A DNA stretch of 64,000 bases from the NCBI RefSeq assembly GCF_001555965.1, contig NZ_LSHX01000017.1, positions 1-64,000 of the forward strand. The letters are read 5' to 3'. The translations under genes were made by a program, and so were the position numbers. The stretch's first letter is position 1; each line of letters opens with the position of its first letter. The DNA is from Sphingomonas sp. CCH21-G11. Lineage in GTDB: Bacteria > Pseudomonadota > Alphaproteobacteria > Sphingomonadales > Sphingomonadaceae. Of the stretch, positions 45,005 through 52,636 are shown one piece after another. Under the pieces are notes generated by a model, which had not been told where the DNA came from, made no database searches, and worked only from the letters and a program-made list of their open reading frames with translations.

Positions 45005-46018
45005 ATGAGCGCCGGTCAGATCATTTGCTTCGGCGAGCTCCTGCTGCGGCTGGCTGCGCCGGGGCGGGAGCTGCTGATGCAGAGCGGCCGTTTCGATGTC
45101 GAGGTCGGCGGCGCGGAGGCAAATGTCGCGGTTGCGCTTGCCTGCCTGGGTCATGCCAGTGCGCTGATCAGCATCGTCCCCGACAATGCGCTGGGGCGCG
45201 GGGCCGTCTCCGCGGTGCGGGCCCGTGGCGTCGATTGCAGCCGGGTGTCCTGCGGGGACGGACGCATGGGTCTGTATTTCCTGTCGCCGGGCAGTGGCAT
45301 GCGCCCGGCCGAGGTGATTTACGATCGCACCGCCTCGGCCTTTGCCGATGCGCCCGCCGATGCGTTCGACTGGCCCAGCCTGCTGACCGGCGCCGCGCGG
45401 CTGCACGTCTCCGGAATCACTGCGGCGCTTGGGCCGAACGCCGCGCAGGCCGCGATCGACGCTGTGACGTTCGCGCGATCGGCGGGAATCCCGGTATCGT
45501 TCGACTGCAACTATCGGTCAAAGCTTTGGGAACGCTGGACCAGCGATCCGCGCGCGACGCTGTCGACGCTCATTGCCGCGGCCGACATGCTGTTCGGAAA
45601 TCACCGCGATGTCAGCCTGCTGCTCGACAAGCCATTCGACGGGAATGATCCCGACGGCCGCCGCCGTGCGGCGGAAGCGGCATTCGGCACGTTTCCCGGT
45701 CTCAGATACATCGCGTCGACCGCGCGCGAGGTCCAGACCAGCGACCGCCACGCCCTGTCCGCACGGATCGACACGCCCGCGCAAGGCCACGAGACCGACG
45801 CGGTCGTGGTCGACGGCATCGTCGACCGGATCGGCGCGGGGGATGCGTTTGCGGCCGGCATCCTGCACGGCCTGCATTGCGGCCAGGACTTGCAGGGCAT
45901 TGCCGCGTCGGGACTGGCGCTGGCCTGCCTGAAACACACCCTGCCCGGCGATGCGAGCCTGTTCGGGCGCGCCGATATCGCGCTGTTCCATTCGGGCGCG
46001 CGGGACGTCCGGCGCTAG
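45005..46018 (+). CDS. kdgK: PfkB-family sugar kinase, probable 2-dehydro-3-deoxygluconokinase
   Basis: The 337-residue protein starts IICFGELLLRLAAPG, typical of KDG kinases, and has GGAEANVAVALACLG near 36-50 and the PfkB signature DRIGAGDAFAAG near 276-287 with the catalytic Asp. It should phosphorylate 2-keto-3-deoxygluconate for the Entner-Doudoroff route. No KDPG aldolase gene lies beside it, so the exact sugar is not proved. GGGGAAAG precedes the start. Confidence 0.82.
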   Translation: MSAGQIICFGELLLRLAAPGRELLMQSGRFDVEVGGAEANVAVALACLGHASALISIVPDNALGRGAVSAVRARGVDCSRVSCGDGRMGLYFLSPGSGMRPAEVIYDRTASAFADAPADAFDWPSLLTGAARLHVSGITAALGPNAAQAAIDAVTFARSAGIPVSFDCNYRSKLWERWTSDPRATLSTLIAAADMLFGNHRDVSLLLDKPFDGNDPDGRRRAAEAAFGTFPGLRYIASTAREVQTSDRHALSARIDTPAQGHETDAVVVDGIVDRIGAGDAFAAGILHGLHCGQDLQGIAASGLALACLKHTLPGDASLFGRADIALFHSGARDVRR

Positions 46019-46075
46019 GCGCGCGGTCGGGATGCGCGGCGGCCTCGCCCGGATGACGTCATCGCCCGGAAACGC

Positions 46076-47734
46076 TCAGAAGGACCGCACAAGCCTGAAA
46101 TTGATCTTCGGCGTGCGATCGCCGGTGTCGTAGCGTCGTCCGGTCAGCGGGGCGGCAACTTCAAGGCTTGCCCCGAATTTCGGGGTGATATCCGCCCTGA
46201 TCCCGCCGCCGGCCGAGGCGAGCGAACCGCTGCCGAAGCCGCTGCGCAGGTTCGTCACCCTGCCGCCGTCGACAAAGGCGTAAAGCTGGGCCCGTCGTGC
46301 GATGCCGAATGGGCGGTCGATCGCGTAGCGCAATTCGGCCAGGCCCATCGCGCCCTGATCGCCGCTGCGTTCCGACCAGTCATATCCGCGCAGGAAACCG
46401 GTGCCGCCCAGCCCGATTTCGGCTGCGATGAGCAGGGGTTGCGACGAAAGCTGGGTCAGCGCCGCCAGCCTCACGCTCGCATTGCCGCCAAGGTCGCGCG
46501 ACCAGTCGGTCCACAGGCTGACCGTGGTGTAGGTCGCATCCGCATCGCGCCGCGACGCCATCGGATCGCCGGCATCGGTCGCGCCGAAAAGGTCGAGGCC
46601 CTGCAACACGCTCGCGCTGATACGCAACCGGCCGCCGGCGATGTCGCGATGGCCATAGATCGTGCCGCGCGCGGTGGCCATGCGATCGTCGCGAACCAGC
46701 TGGCCGGCGCGTGACTGCATCAGGTTACGGACGCCGAATTCGCCTTCGAACCAAAGGCTTGTCGAGCGACGCCGCCACAGTGGATGAAGAACCGCACCGC
46801 CGACATACCAGCTATGGCTGCGGATCCGGAACGGCTCGAGGTAGGCACCGGGGCGCGCGCCCGATCCTGTCGCCGTCACCGACACTTCGGTCCCGCTGCG
46901 GTTGATGCGCTTTTCATAGCGGATCCGGCCGAACTGCAGCTCGTTCGGCTCGATCGCGGTTCCCGACCAGGTCAGCGTCAGCGAATCGTCGGTGGCCAGC
47001 AGCGCATTGAAATCGACGTCGAGCGTCAGCTGTTCGGGGCCGATCGGCCGGGTCCCTTCGTTTGCGAACGTAAGCCGCCCGGCGATCCGGTCACGGACGA
47101 CGCGCACGACCAGTATCCCTCGCCCGCCCTCACGCACGAACCGGCTGCTGCGAATCTGCACGCCGTCGATATCGCCGGCGATCAGCAACCGCCGTTCAAG
47201 CGCGCCGACATGCACCGGCGCGTCGCTGATCAGCGGGCTCAGCGCCGCGCGCACCGCCCGGTCCTCGGCACCGTCGAAGCGGATCTCCTCGATCCGGCCC
47301 TCGTCGACCTCGATGGTCAGCACGCCATTCTCGATCTGCTGGACGCCGATCCAGGCGGACGCGAACACCAGTCCCCGCGCACGGGCGCGTTCCGCGATGT
47401 CGGAAGCCAGCCGGGCAAGCGCGTCGGGGGTCAGCGTGCGCCCCACCCGCGTGGCGAGCAGGTCGGCGAAATCGGCCGGGGCCAGGCTGCGCAGCCCTTT
47501 TAGGGCGATCGCGCCCACCATCACCGCGCGACTTGACGGGGACGCCGCCGTTGCCGGCTGGTCGACATCGACCTGAACGGGTTCGCTTTCGGTGCGGGTG
47601 TCGGCCGGCGCGCGCTCCTCGCGCGTGGCGGGCGGCTGCACGCGGTCGAGCGCATTTTGTCCGAAAGCAGGGGCTCCGAACGGAAGCGCAACGAAAAGGG
47701 CGAGCGCGCAGAGGGTGTTGCGGATCGTGGACAT
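46076..47734 (-). CDS. ShlB/FhaC-type two-partner secretion outer-membrane protein
   Basis: The 552-residue protein has a signal peptide (LCALALFVALPFGAPAFG). Residues ~75-220 contain POTRA-type domains (RSLAPADFADLLATRVGRTLTPDALARLA). The remaining ~330 form a beta barrel rich in alternating strands, with the FhaC-like RGYDWSERSGDQGAMGLAELRYAID and the terminal strand PKINFRLVRSF ending in Phe. It should export a partner protein across the outer membrane. No classical TpsA with a TPS domain is adjacent. The divergent FecR-domain repeat protein, 133 bp away, is the plausible client by position. The start at 47734 is chosen before the signal peptide. Confidence 0.88.
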   Translation of the reverse strand: MSTIRNTLCALALFVALPFGAPAFGQNALDRVQPPATREERAPADTRTESEPVQVDVDQPATAASPSSRAVMVGAIALKGLRSLAPADFADLLATRVGRTLTPDALARLASDIAERARARGLVFASAWIGVQQIENGVLTIEVDEGRIEEIRFDGAEDRAVRAALSPLISDAPVHVGALERRLLIAGDIDGVQIRSSRFVREGGRGILVVRVVRDRIAGRLTFANEGTRPIGPEQLTLDVDFNALLATDDSLTLTWSGTAIEPNELQFGRIRYEKRINRSGTEVSVTATGSGARPGAYLEPFRIRSHSWYVGGAVLHPLWRRRSTSLWFEGEFGVRNLMQSRAGQLVRDDRMATARGTIYGHRDIAGGRLRISASVLQGLDLFGATDAGDPMASRRDADATYTTVSLWTDWSRDLGGNASVRLAALTQLSSQPLLIAAEIGLGGTGFLRGYDWSERSGDQGAMGLAELRYAIDRPFGIARRAQLYAFVDGGRVTNLRSGFGSGSLASAGGGIRADITPKFGASLEVAAPLTGRRYDTGDRTPKINFRLVRSF

Positions 47735-47867
47735 GGTCAACCTTCGCCGCCGCAATAGCGTGCCAAGCGTTACAACTTCCTCAAGAGATCAGTGCGTTAA
47801 CCAGGCATGAAAACATCCGCGAAAGCCTCGCCCGATAAATGGCAAACTCCATACAAAGGTTTTGACC

Positions 47868-49544
47868 ATGAATCGGTTCGCTCAGATCGCCGCAATTGCA
47901 TTCCTGATGTCCGCCAGCCCGGCGGCATTGGCCCAGGGCAACGGCTGGACCGTCAGCGAAGCATCCGGGCCGGTGACGATCCAGGACGCGGCCGGCAAGC
48001 ACGCGGCGAAACGCGGCACGCCGGTCGCCGAAGGTGCCACCGTCGCGACTGGTGCGGGCGGACGCGTCGTGGTGGTGCGCGGCAAGGATTTCATGACCGT
48101 CAACGCCAACAGCCGCGTGCGCATCCCGCAAGCGACGGCGGAGCGCGGCGTCGTCGACGTGCTGCAGGACTGGGGCAACGCGATCTTCCAGATCGAGAAG
48201 AAGCCCAATCCGCATTTCGGCGTGCGCACCCCCTATCTGGCCGCGGTGGTGAAGGGCACGACCTTCTCCATCACCGTCACCGACCAGGGATCGTCGCTTC
48301 AGGTCGTCGAAGGAGCCGTGGAAACCGCGACGAGCGACGGCGGCGCGCGCGAACTGATTCGTCCGGGTGTGGTGGCGATCGTGTCTGCCGCGGACCGGTA
48401 TCGACTGACCGTGCAGGGCCAGGATACGCGGACGATCGATTCGCCCCAGCGCAGTGCGCCGGGCGGGGCTGCGCCCACCCCGGCCGAGGCCGATGACGCC
48501 GCACAGATCGATTCCAACACCGACGGCCAGGTCGCTGTCACGACGCCCGCAAGCGTGGATAGCGCGGTCGAGATCGAGCAGGTTCAGATGATCACCAGCC
48601 CGATCACGGCCACCGCAGCGGATCTCGGGAAGGTGACCAATGGCCTGGTCGGCGGTTCGACCGCGATGCAGATCGCCAGTATCGAGGCAGCGACGATCCG
48701 CGCGGTGATTGCCGATGTGCGCGCCCCAACGATTGATGACGGTGTGGCCAACAGCCTGGACGGCAACGCCAGCGGCAATAACGGCGGCAACGGCGACGGA
48801 AGCGCTGCCGGCAATGACAACGGCAATGCCGGTGGCAATGACAACGGCAATGCCGGCGGGAACGGCAACGGCAACGCCGGCGGGAACGACAACGGCAACG
48901 CTGGCGGCAACGGCAACGGCAATGCCGGCGGGAACGACAACGGCAATGCTGGTGGCAACGACAACGGCAATGCTGGTGGCAACGGCAATGGCAATGCCGG
49001 CGGCAACGGCAACGGGAACGCCGGTGGGAACGACAATGGCAATGCCGGTGGCAACGGCAATGGCAATGCTGGTGGCAACGACAACGGCAATGCTGGCGGC
49101 AACGGCAATGACAATGCCGGTGGGAACGGCAATGGCAATGCCAGCGGGAACGGCAACGGCAATGCCGGCGGGAACGGCAACGGCAATGCCGGTGGCAACG
49201 ACAATGGCAACGCTGGCGGGAACGGCAATGGCAACGCCGGTGGGAACGGCAACGGCAATGGCAACGCCGGTGGGAACGACAACGGCAATGCTGGCGGAAA
49301 CGGCAATAGCAACGCCGGTGGCAACGGCAATGCCGGTGGGAACGGCAACGGCAATGCTGGCGGGAACGGCAACGGCAATGCTGGTGGCAATGACAACGGC
49401 AATGCCGGTGGGAACGGCAATGGCAACGCCGGTGGGAACGGCAACGGTAACGCCGGTGGCAACGACAACGGCGGCGCCGGCGAGAACGACAACGGTAACG
49501 CGGGCGGCAATGGCAACGGCGGCGGCAAGGGCAAGGACCGGTAA
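47868..49544 (+). CDS. Secreted FecR-domain protein with Gly/Asn octapeptide repeats
   Basis: The start at 47868 gives 558 residues. A signal peptide (MNRFAQIAAIAFLMSASPAALAQ) is followed by a FecR-type beta domain at about 25-150 (VRTPYLAAVVKGTTFSITV, LQVVEGAVET). A variable linker runs to about residue 300. The last 245 residues are an almost pure Gly/Asn/Ala/Asp repeat of unit G-G-N-D/G-N-G-N-A, about 29 copies. There is no anti-sigma membrane helix, so it is not a FecR signalling protein. It could be a surface or extracellular protein exported by the divergent ShlB-like pore, by position only. The repeat may fold as a glycine-rich solenoid or stay disordered. Confidence 0.85.
   Translation: MNRFAQIAAIAFLMSASPAALAQGNGWTVSEASGPVTIQDAAGKHAAKRGTPVAEGATVATGAGGRVVVVRGKDFMTVNANSRVRIPQATAERGVVDVLQDWGNAIFQIEKKPNPHFGVRTPYLAAVVKGTTFSITVTDQGSSLQVVEGAVETATSDGGARELIRPGVVAIVSAADRYRLTVQGQDTRTIDSPQRSAPGGAAPTPAEADDAAQIDSNTDGQVAVTTPASVDSAVEIEQVQMITSPITATAADLGKVTNGLVGGSTAMQIASIEAATIRAVIADVRAPTIDDGVANSLDGNASGNNGGNGDGSAAGNDNGNAGGNDNGNAGGNGNGNAGGNDNGNAGGNGNGNAGGNDNGNAGGNDNGNAGGNGNGNAGGNGNGNAGGNDNGNAGGNGNGNAGGNDNGNAGGNGNDNAGGNGNGNASGNGNGNAGGNGNGNAGGNDNGNAGGNGNGNAGGNGNGNGNAGGNDNGNAGGNGNSNAGGNGNAGGNGNGNAGGNGNGNAGGNDNGNAGGNGNGNAGGNGNGNAGGNDNGGAGENDNGNAGGNGNGGGKGKDR
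48807..49530 (+). repeat. 24-bp tandem repeat array coding Gly/Asn octapeptides
   Basis: About 29 copies of a 24-bp unit near GGCGGGAACGACAACGGCAATGCC (written here in shortened form) run head to tail. Copies differ mostly at third bases and in the Asp/Gly codon at position four. A few units are 6 or 10 codons long, which suggests slipped-strand changes that keep frame. The region is prone to copy-number change and to assembly error. Confidence 0.93.
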
Positions 49545-49584
49545 CCTCACACCGTCGCCCTGTTGACGCGCCGTTAGCACCCGG

Positions 49585-51969
49585 GTGCTACGATGCGCGC
49601 CGAAGGTTGGCACGCACTTGCACGAGAGATTGAACCATCACTGGCGGCTGGCCGCGGCGGCGTTGAGCTGTGCGCTCGCCCTCGCGACCGGCATTCTCGG
49701 GTGGGGGGTCGGCGTTGACCGGGTGATCCGGCAACTCAGCTGGCAGCTTCGCGCCCATCCCGCATCGGGCGAACTTCACATTGTCGAGATTGATGCACGC
49801 AGCATCGGGGCGATCGATCGCTGGCCCTGGCCGCGCGGCCAATATGCGCGCGCGGTCGATCGTCTTCACGCGGCTGGCGTAACCAACATAACGTTCGACG
49901 TCGATGTCTCCTCGGCCTCTGTACCGGCCGAAGATGCAGCCTTCGCCGCATCGATCGCCCGCGCCGACGGAAAGGTCGTCCTGCCGACCTTCAGCCAGCG
50001 GACCGGCAGCAATGCGGACAGCTGGACCGATTCGCTCCCGATCCCCGCCTTTCGGGCGCATGCCGCGCTTGCGGCAGTCACCGTCCAGCCGGACGCAGAC
50101 GGGCTGGTGCGCCGGATGTTGCTCGGCACGGTGACGGACGGCACGCCGCGCCCTTCCCTTTCCGCCATGATCGCGGGGGTCAACGGGTCGGCCGATACCG
50201 ATTTTCCGATCGACTTCGCGATCGAGCCGGGATCGATCCCCAGGCATAGTTTCATCGACATCCGTGACGGCCGCTTCGACCCCGCCACCCTTCGCGGCAA
50301 AAGTGTCGTCATCGGCGCGACCGCGGTCGAGCTGGGCGATCGTTACGCGGTGCCCAGGCATGGCGTCATCCCCGGCGTGGTGATCCAGGCGCTGGCGGCG
50401 GAAACGCTTCGCAACGGGCGCCCGCGCGAGGGCGGCTGGCCGCTTCCGCTGCTGGTCGGGCTGGGTTTGGGGGTCGCGATCCTCAATGCGCGTTCGCGTC
50501 GCACCCTGGCCGTGACAATTGTCGGCGGCCCGACCGTGCTGGTCGGCGCGGCCTTGCTCGTCGACGCGCGCCTCGACTGGATTTTCCCGCTTGCCCCCGC
50601 ACTGGTCGCAATCGCCTGTGCCGGGATTGCCACGCTTTGCATGCGCGCCGCCGCCGCTGCGCGCCGTCGCAGGCTGCACGATCCCGAAACAGGGCTGCCC
50701 AATCGTCATGCGCTGATCGACGCGCTCAAGACCTATCGGGGCGAAGGCGTGCTCACCGCCTATGTCGGCGATTTCGAAAAGATCGCGGCGGGCCTGGGCG
50801 GTGCGGCGACGGCAGAGCTGGTCCGGCGCGTTCGTGACCGGGTCGCGCTCGTGTCCCAGGGGGCGACCGTCTATCGTATCGAGGATCGGGTGCTCGCCTG
50901 GCGTTGTTACGACCGGACCGACATCGAACAGCGCGTGGCGACGCTGCGCACCACGATGCTCAGCCCGATCGATGTCGCCGGGCGCCGCGTCGACGTCACC
51001 CTCGCCATCGGTTTTGCCGAGGACGCGGGGGTGGCGCATGTCGATCGCACCGTTGCCCAGGCCGGCCTCGCCGCGGCACAGGCCTTTGCGCTTGGGACCG
51101 GGTGGTACGTCCACCAGTCCCAGGACGACGAGGCGATCGACCGCGAGCTGTCGCTGCTGAGCGAGCTGGACGAGGCGATCGAACGCGGCGAGATCCAGGT
51201 CGCCTATCAGCCGAAGCTTGACCTGCGCGAGGGCAGGATCGCGAGTGTCGAGGCGCTGGTGCGCTGGCAGCACCCGGTCCGCGGCTTCCTTCGCCCCGAC
51301 CTGTTCATCCCGCTCGCCGAGCAGAATGATCGCATCGCGAAGCTGACCCTGCACGTGCTTGCCCAGACGATCGACGACCTGCGCGCCTGGCGCGTTAAGG
51401 GCCATGCGATCAACGGTGCGGTCAACATCTCCGCCAAGCTGCTGAGTTCGGAAGAGTTCATCACCGCGTTGCGGGGGCTGATCGAACGCAGCGGAGTTGC
51501 GCCCGCCTCGCTCATTTTCGAAGTGACCGAATCGGCGACGATGAACGATCCCGATCGCGCGGTCGCCGCGCTGCAGTCGTTCCGCGCCATGGGCATTGCG
51601 ATCTCGATGGACGATTACGGCACCGGCCAGTCGACGCTGACCTATCTCAAGCAGCTGCCGCTCAATGAATTGAAGATCGATCGCAGCTTCATTCAGTTCG
51701 CCCACCAGAATCGCAGCGACGGGGTGCTCGTCCGCTCGACGATCAACCTCGCGCACGAACTGGGGCTCAAGGTCGTGGCCGAAGGCGTCGAGGACAGCGC
51801 GTGCCTCGACTTCCTGAAGTCGATCGGCTGCGACATGGCGCAGGGCTATTTCATCGGCCGGCCGATGCCCGCCGGCGACCTGCTTCAGCGCCTGGCAAGT
51901 GACGCAGCCGGAGTGCCCGTCGAACCGGCGGCGGCTGCTGCCCCGCTGGCCCTGAAACGCGCGGGATAA
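49585..51969 (+). CDS. CHASE2-degenerate GGDEF-EAL membrane protein (c-di-GMP phosphodiesterase candidate)
   Basis: About 794 residues if started at GTG 49585. TTG at 49618 (GAAGG 11 bases before it) or 49630 are also possible, and there is no ATG near the N-terminus. One membrane helix at the N-terminus, a CHASE2 sensor (IVEIDARSIGAIDRWPWPRGQYA, GKSVVIGATAVELGDRYAVP) and three C-proximal membrane helices precede the cytosolic part. The GGDEF domain has lost its motif (YRIEDRVLAW at that place). The EAL domain looks active: EALVRW, VNISAKLL, FEVTESATM, DDYGTGQSTL, LKIDRSF and EGVED. It should hydrolyse c-di-GMP in response to an outside signal. It is 40 bp downstream of the FecR repeat gene. 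Confidence 0.88.
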   Translation: MLRCAPKVGTHLHERLNHHWRLAAAALSCALALATGILGWGVGVDRVIRQLSWQLRAHPASGELHIVEIDARSIGAIDRWPWPRGQYARAVDRLHAAGVTNITFDVDVSSASVPAEDAAFAASIARADGKVVLPTFSQRTGSNADSWTDSLPIPAFRAHAALAAVTVQPDADGLVRRMLLGTVTDGTPRPSLSAMIAGVNGSADTDFPIDFAIEPGSIPRHSFIDIRDGRFDPATLRGKSVVIGATAVELGDRYAVPRHGVIPGVVIQALAAETLRNGRPREGGWPLPLLVGLGLGVAILNARSRRTLAVTIVGGPTVLVGAALLVDARLDWIFPLAPALVAIACAGIATLCMRAAAAARRRRLHDPETGLPNRHALIDALKTYRGEGVLTAYVGDFEKIAAGLGGAATAELVRRVRDRVALVSQGATVYRIEDRVLAWRCYDRTDIEQRVATLRTTMLSPIDVAGRRVDVTLAIGFAEDAGVAHVDRTVAQAGLAAAQAFALGTGWYVHQSQDDEAIDRELSLLSELDEAIERGEIQVAYQPKLDLREGRIASVEALVRWQHPVRGFLRPDLFIPLAEQNDRIAKLTLHVLAQTIDDLRAWRVKGHAINGAVNISAKLLSSEEFITALRGLIERSGVAPASLIFEVTESATMNDPDRAVAALQSFRAMGIAISMDDYGTGQSTLTYLKQLPLNELKIDRSFIQFAHQNRSDGVLVRSTINLAHELGLKVVAEGVEDSACLDFLKSIGCDMAQGYFIGRPMPAGDLLQRLASDAAGVPVEPAAAAAPLALKRAG

Positions 51970-52021
51970 CCGTTCCCCGCTCGCGGTCGGCCAGCACGAC
52001 GACCGAAAAAATCCTCCAGGC

Positions 52022-52035
52022 GTGATCTTGGTCAC
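52022..52035. promoter_or_regulatory. Crp/Fnr-type palindrome upstream of the precursor gene
   Basis: GTGATCTTGGTCAC has perfect half-sites GTGA and TCAC with a 6-bp spacer, the form bound by Crp/Fnr regulators. It lies about 128 bp before the precursor ATG. A near-identical site occurs at 60872-60885 by the Crp/Fnr gene. Confidence 0.6.
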
Positions 52036-52162
52036 ATTCGTCCCCGCCGCAACCGTGCAGTTACGGTGTCGGAGCGAACGAGACGACCGGTCTCCATCGA
52101 AACCGGATCGCCTCCCTCCTGAATGTCGGGTCGCAGACGCACATTCAGAGGAAGGACACATC

Positions 52163-52579
52163 ATGCAAGGCAAGAACATCGAGGGAATGGCCAACCTGAT
52201 CCGGCAGGCCAAGGAAGACCCCAAATTCTTCCACAATCTCGTCTGGAAGACCGAAGAGACGCTCGGATCGGTCGGCTTCCTCTCGCGTGAGGAAAAGGCC
52301 GCGATCCTGCGCATCAACCCCGAGGACCTGGTCGTCGGCCTGGCGACCGGGCGCTTCTCGCCCGGCAGCCTGGCGGAGAATTGCGGCGCCAGCTGCGGCG
52401 GCAGCTGCGGGGGAAGCTGCGGCGTGAGCTGCGGTGGCAGCTGCGGCGTGAGCTGCGGTGTGAGCTGCGCGACGAGCAGCCTGCGCACCGATCCCGGCAG
52501 CCTGGTGATCAACCCGGCCGAAATCGGCGAGCGGGTCCAGGCGGAGATCAACCAGCGGTTCGCCAGCTTCATGCGCTGA
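52163..52579 (+). CDS. Cysteine-repeat peptide, putative RiPP (lanthipeptide-like) precursor
   Basis: The start at 52163 follows GAGGAAGG and gives 138 residues. The first ~73 residues look like a helical RiPP leader with an acidic LIRQAKEDPKFFHNLV stretch and FLSREEKAAILRI, similar in pattern to NHLP/Franean1_4349-type leaders (my recollection, not a search). Then come eight Cys spaced exactly four apart, with unit C-G-x-S, at about 74-102. A 36-residue tail follows (DPGSLVINPAEIGERVQAEINQRF). The synthetase gene starts 57 bp downstream. Ser residues just before the Cys could be dehydrated and joined to Cys as lanthionines. A metal-binding Cys array without modification is the main alternative. 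Confidence 0.75.
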   Translation: MQGKNIEGMANLIRQAKEDPKFFHNLVWKTEETLGSVGFLSREEKAAILRINPEDLVVGLATGRFSPGSLAENCGASCGGSCGGSCGVSCGGSCGVSCGVSCATSSLRTDPGSLVINPAEIGERVQAEINQRFASFMR

Positions 52580-52636
52580 CCGCCGGCATCCGGGTGTCCG
52601 GCGGGCACCCGGATGTCATGACGAGGGACTGAAAAG

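Noticed and set aside
48807-49530. CRISPR array
   Set aside because: The units are contiguous 24-bp coding repeats without unique spacers, and no cas gene is near.
47781-49613. Minus-strand frames with long Val/Ala/Ile or Pro/Leu repeats
   Set aside because: They mirror the Gly/Asn repeat of the FecR-domain gene. The sense frame has start, signal peptide and domain.
49588-52608. Minus-strand frame of about 1000 codons
   Set aside because: It lies antisense to the CHASE2-EAL gene and the precursor gene and shows no domain. The sense frames carry conserved motifs.
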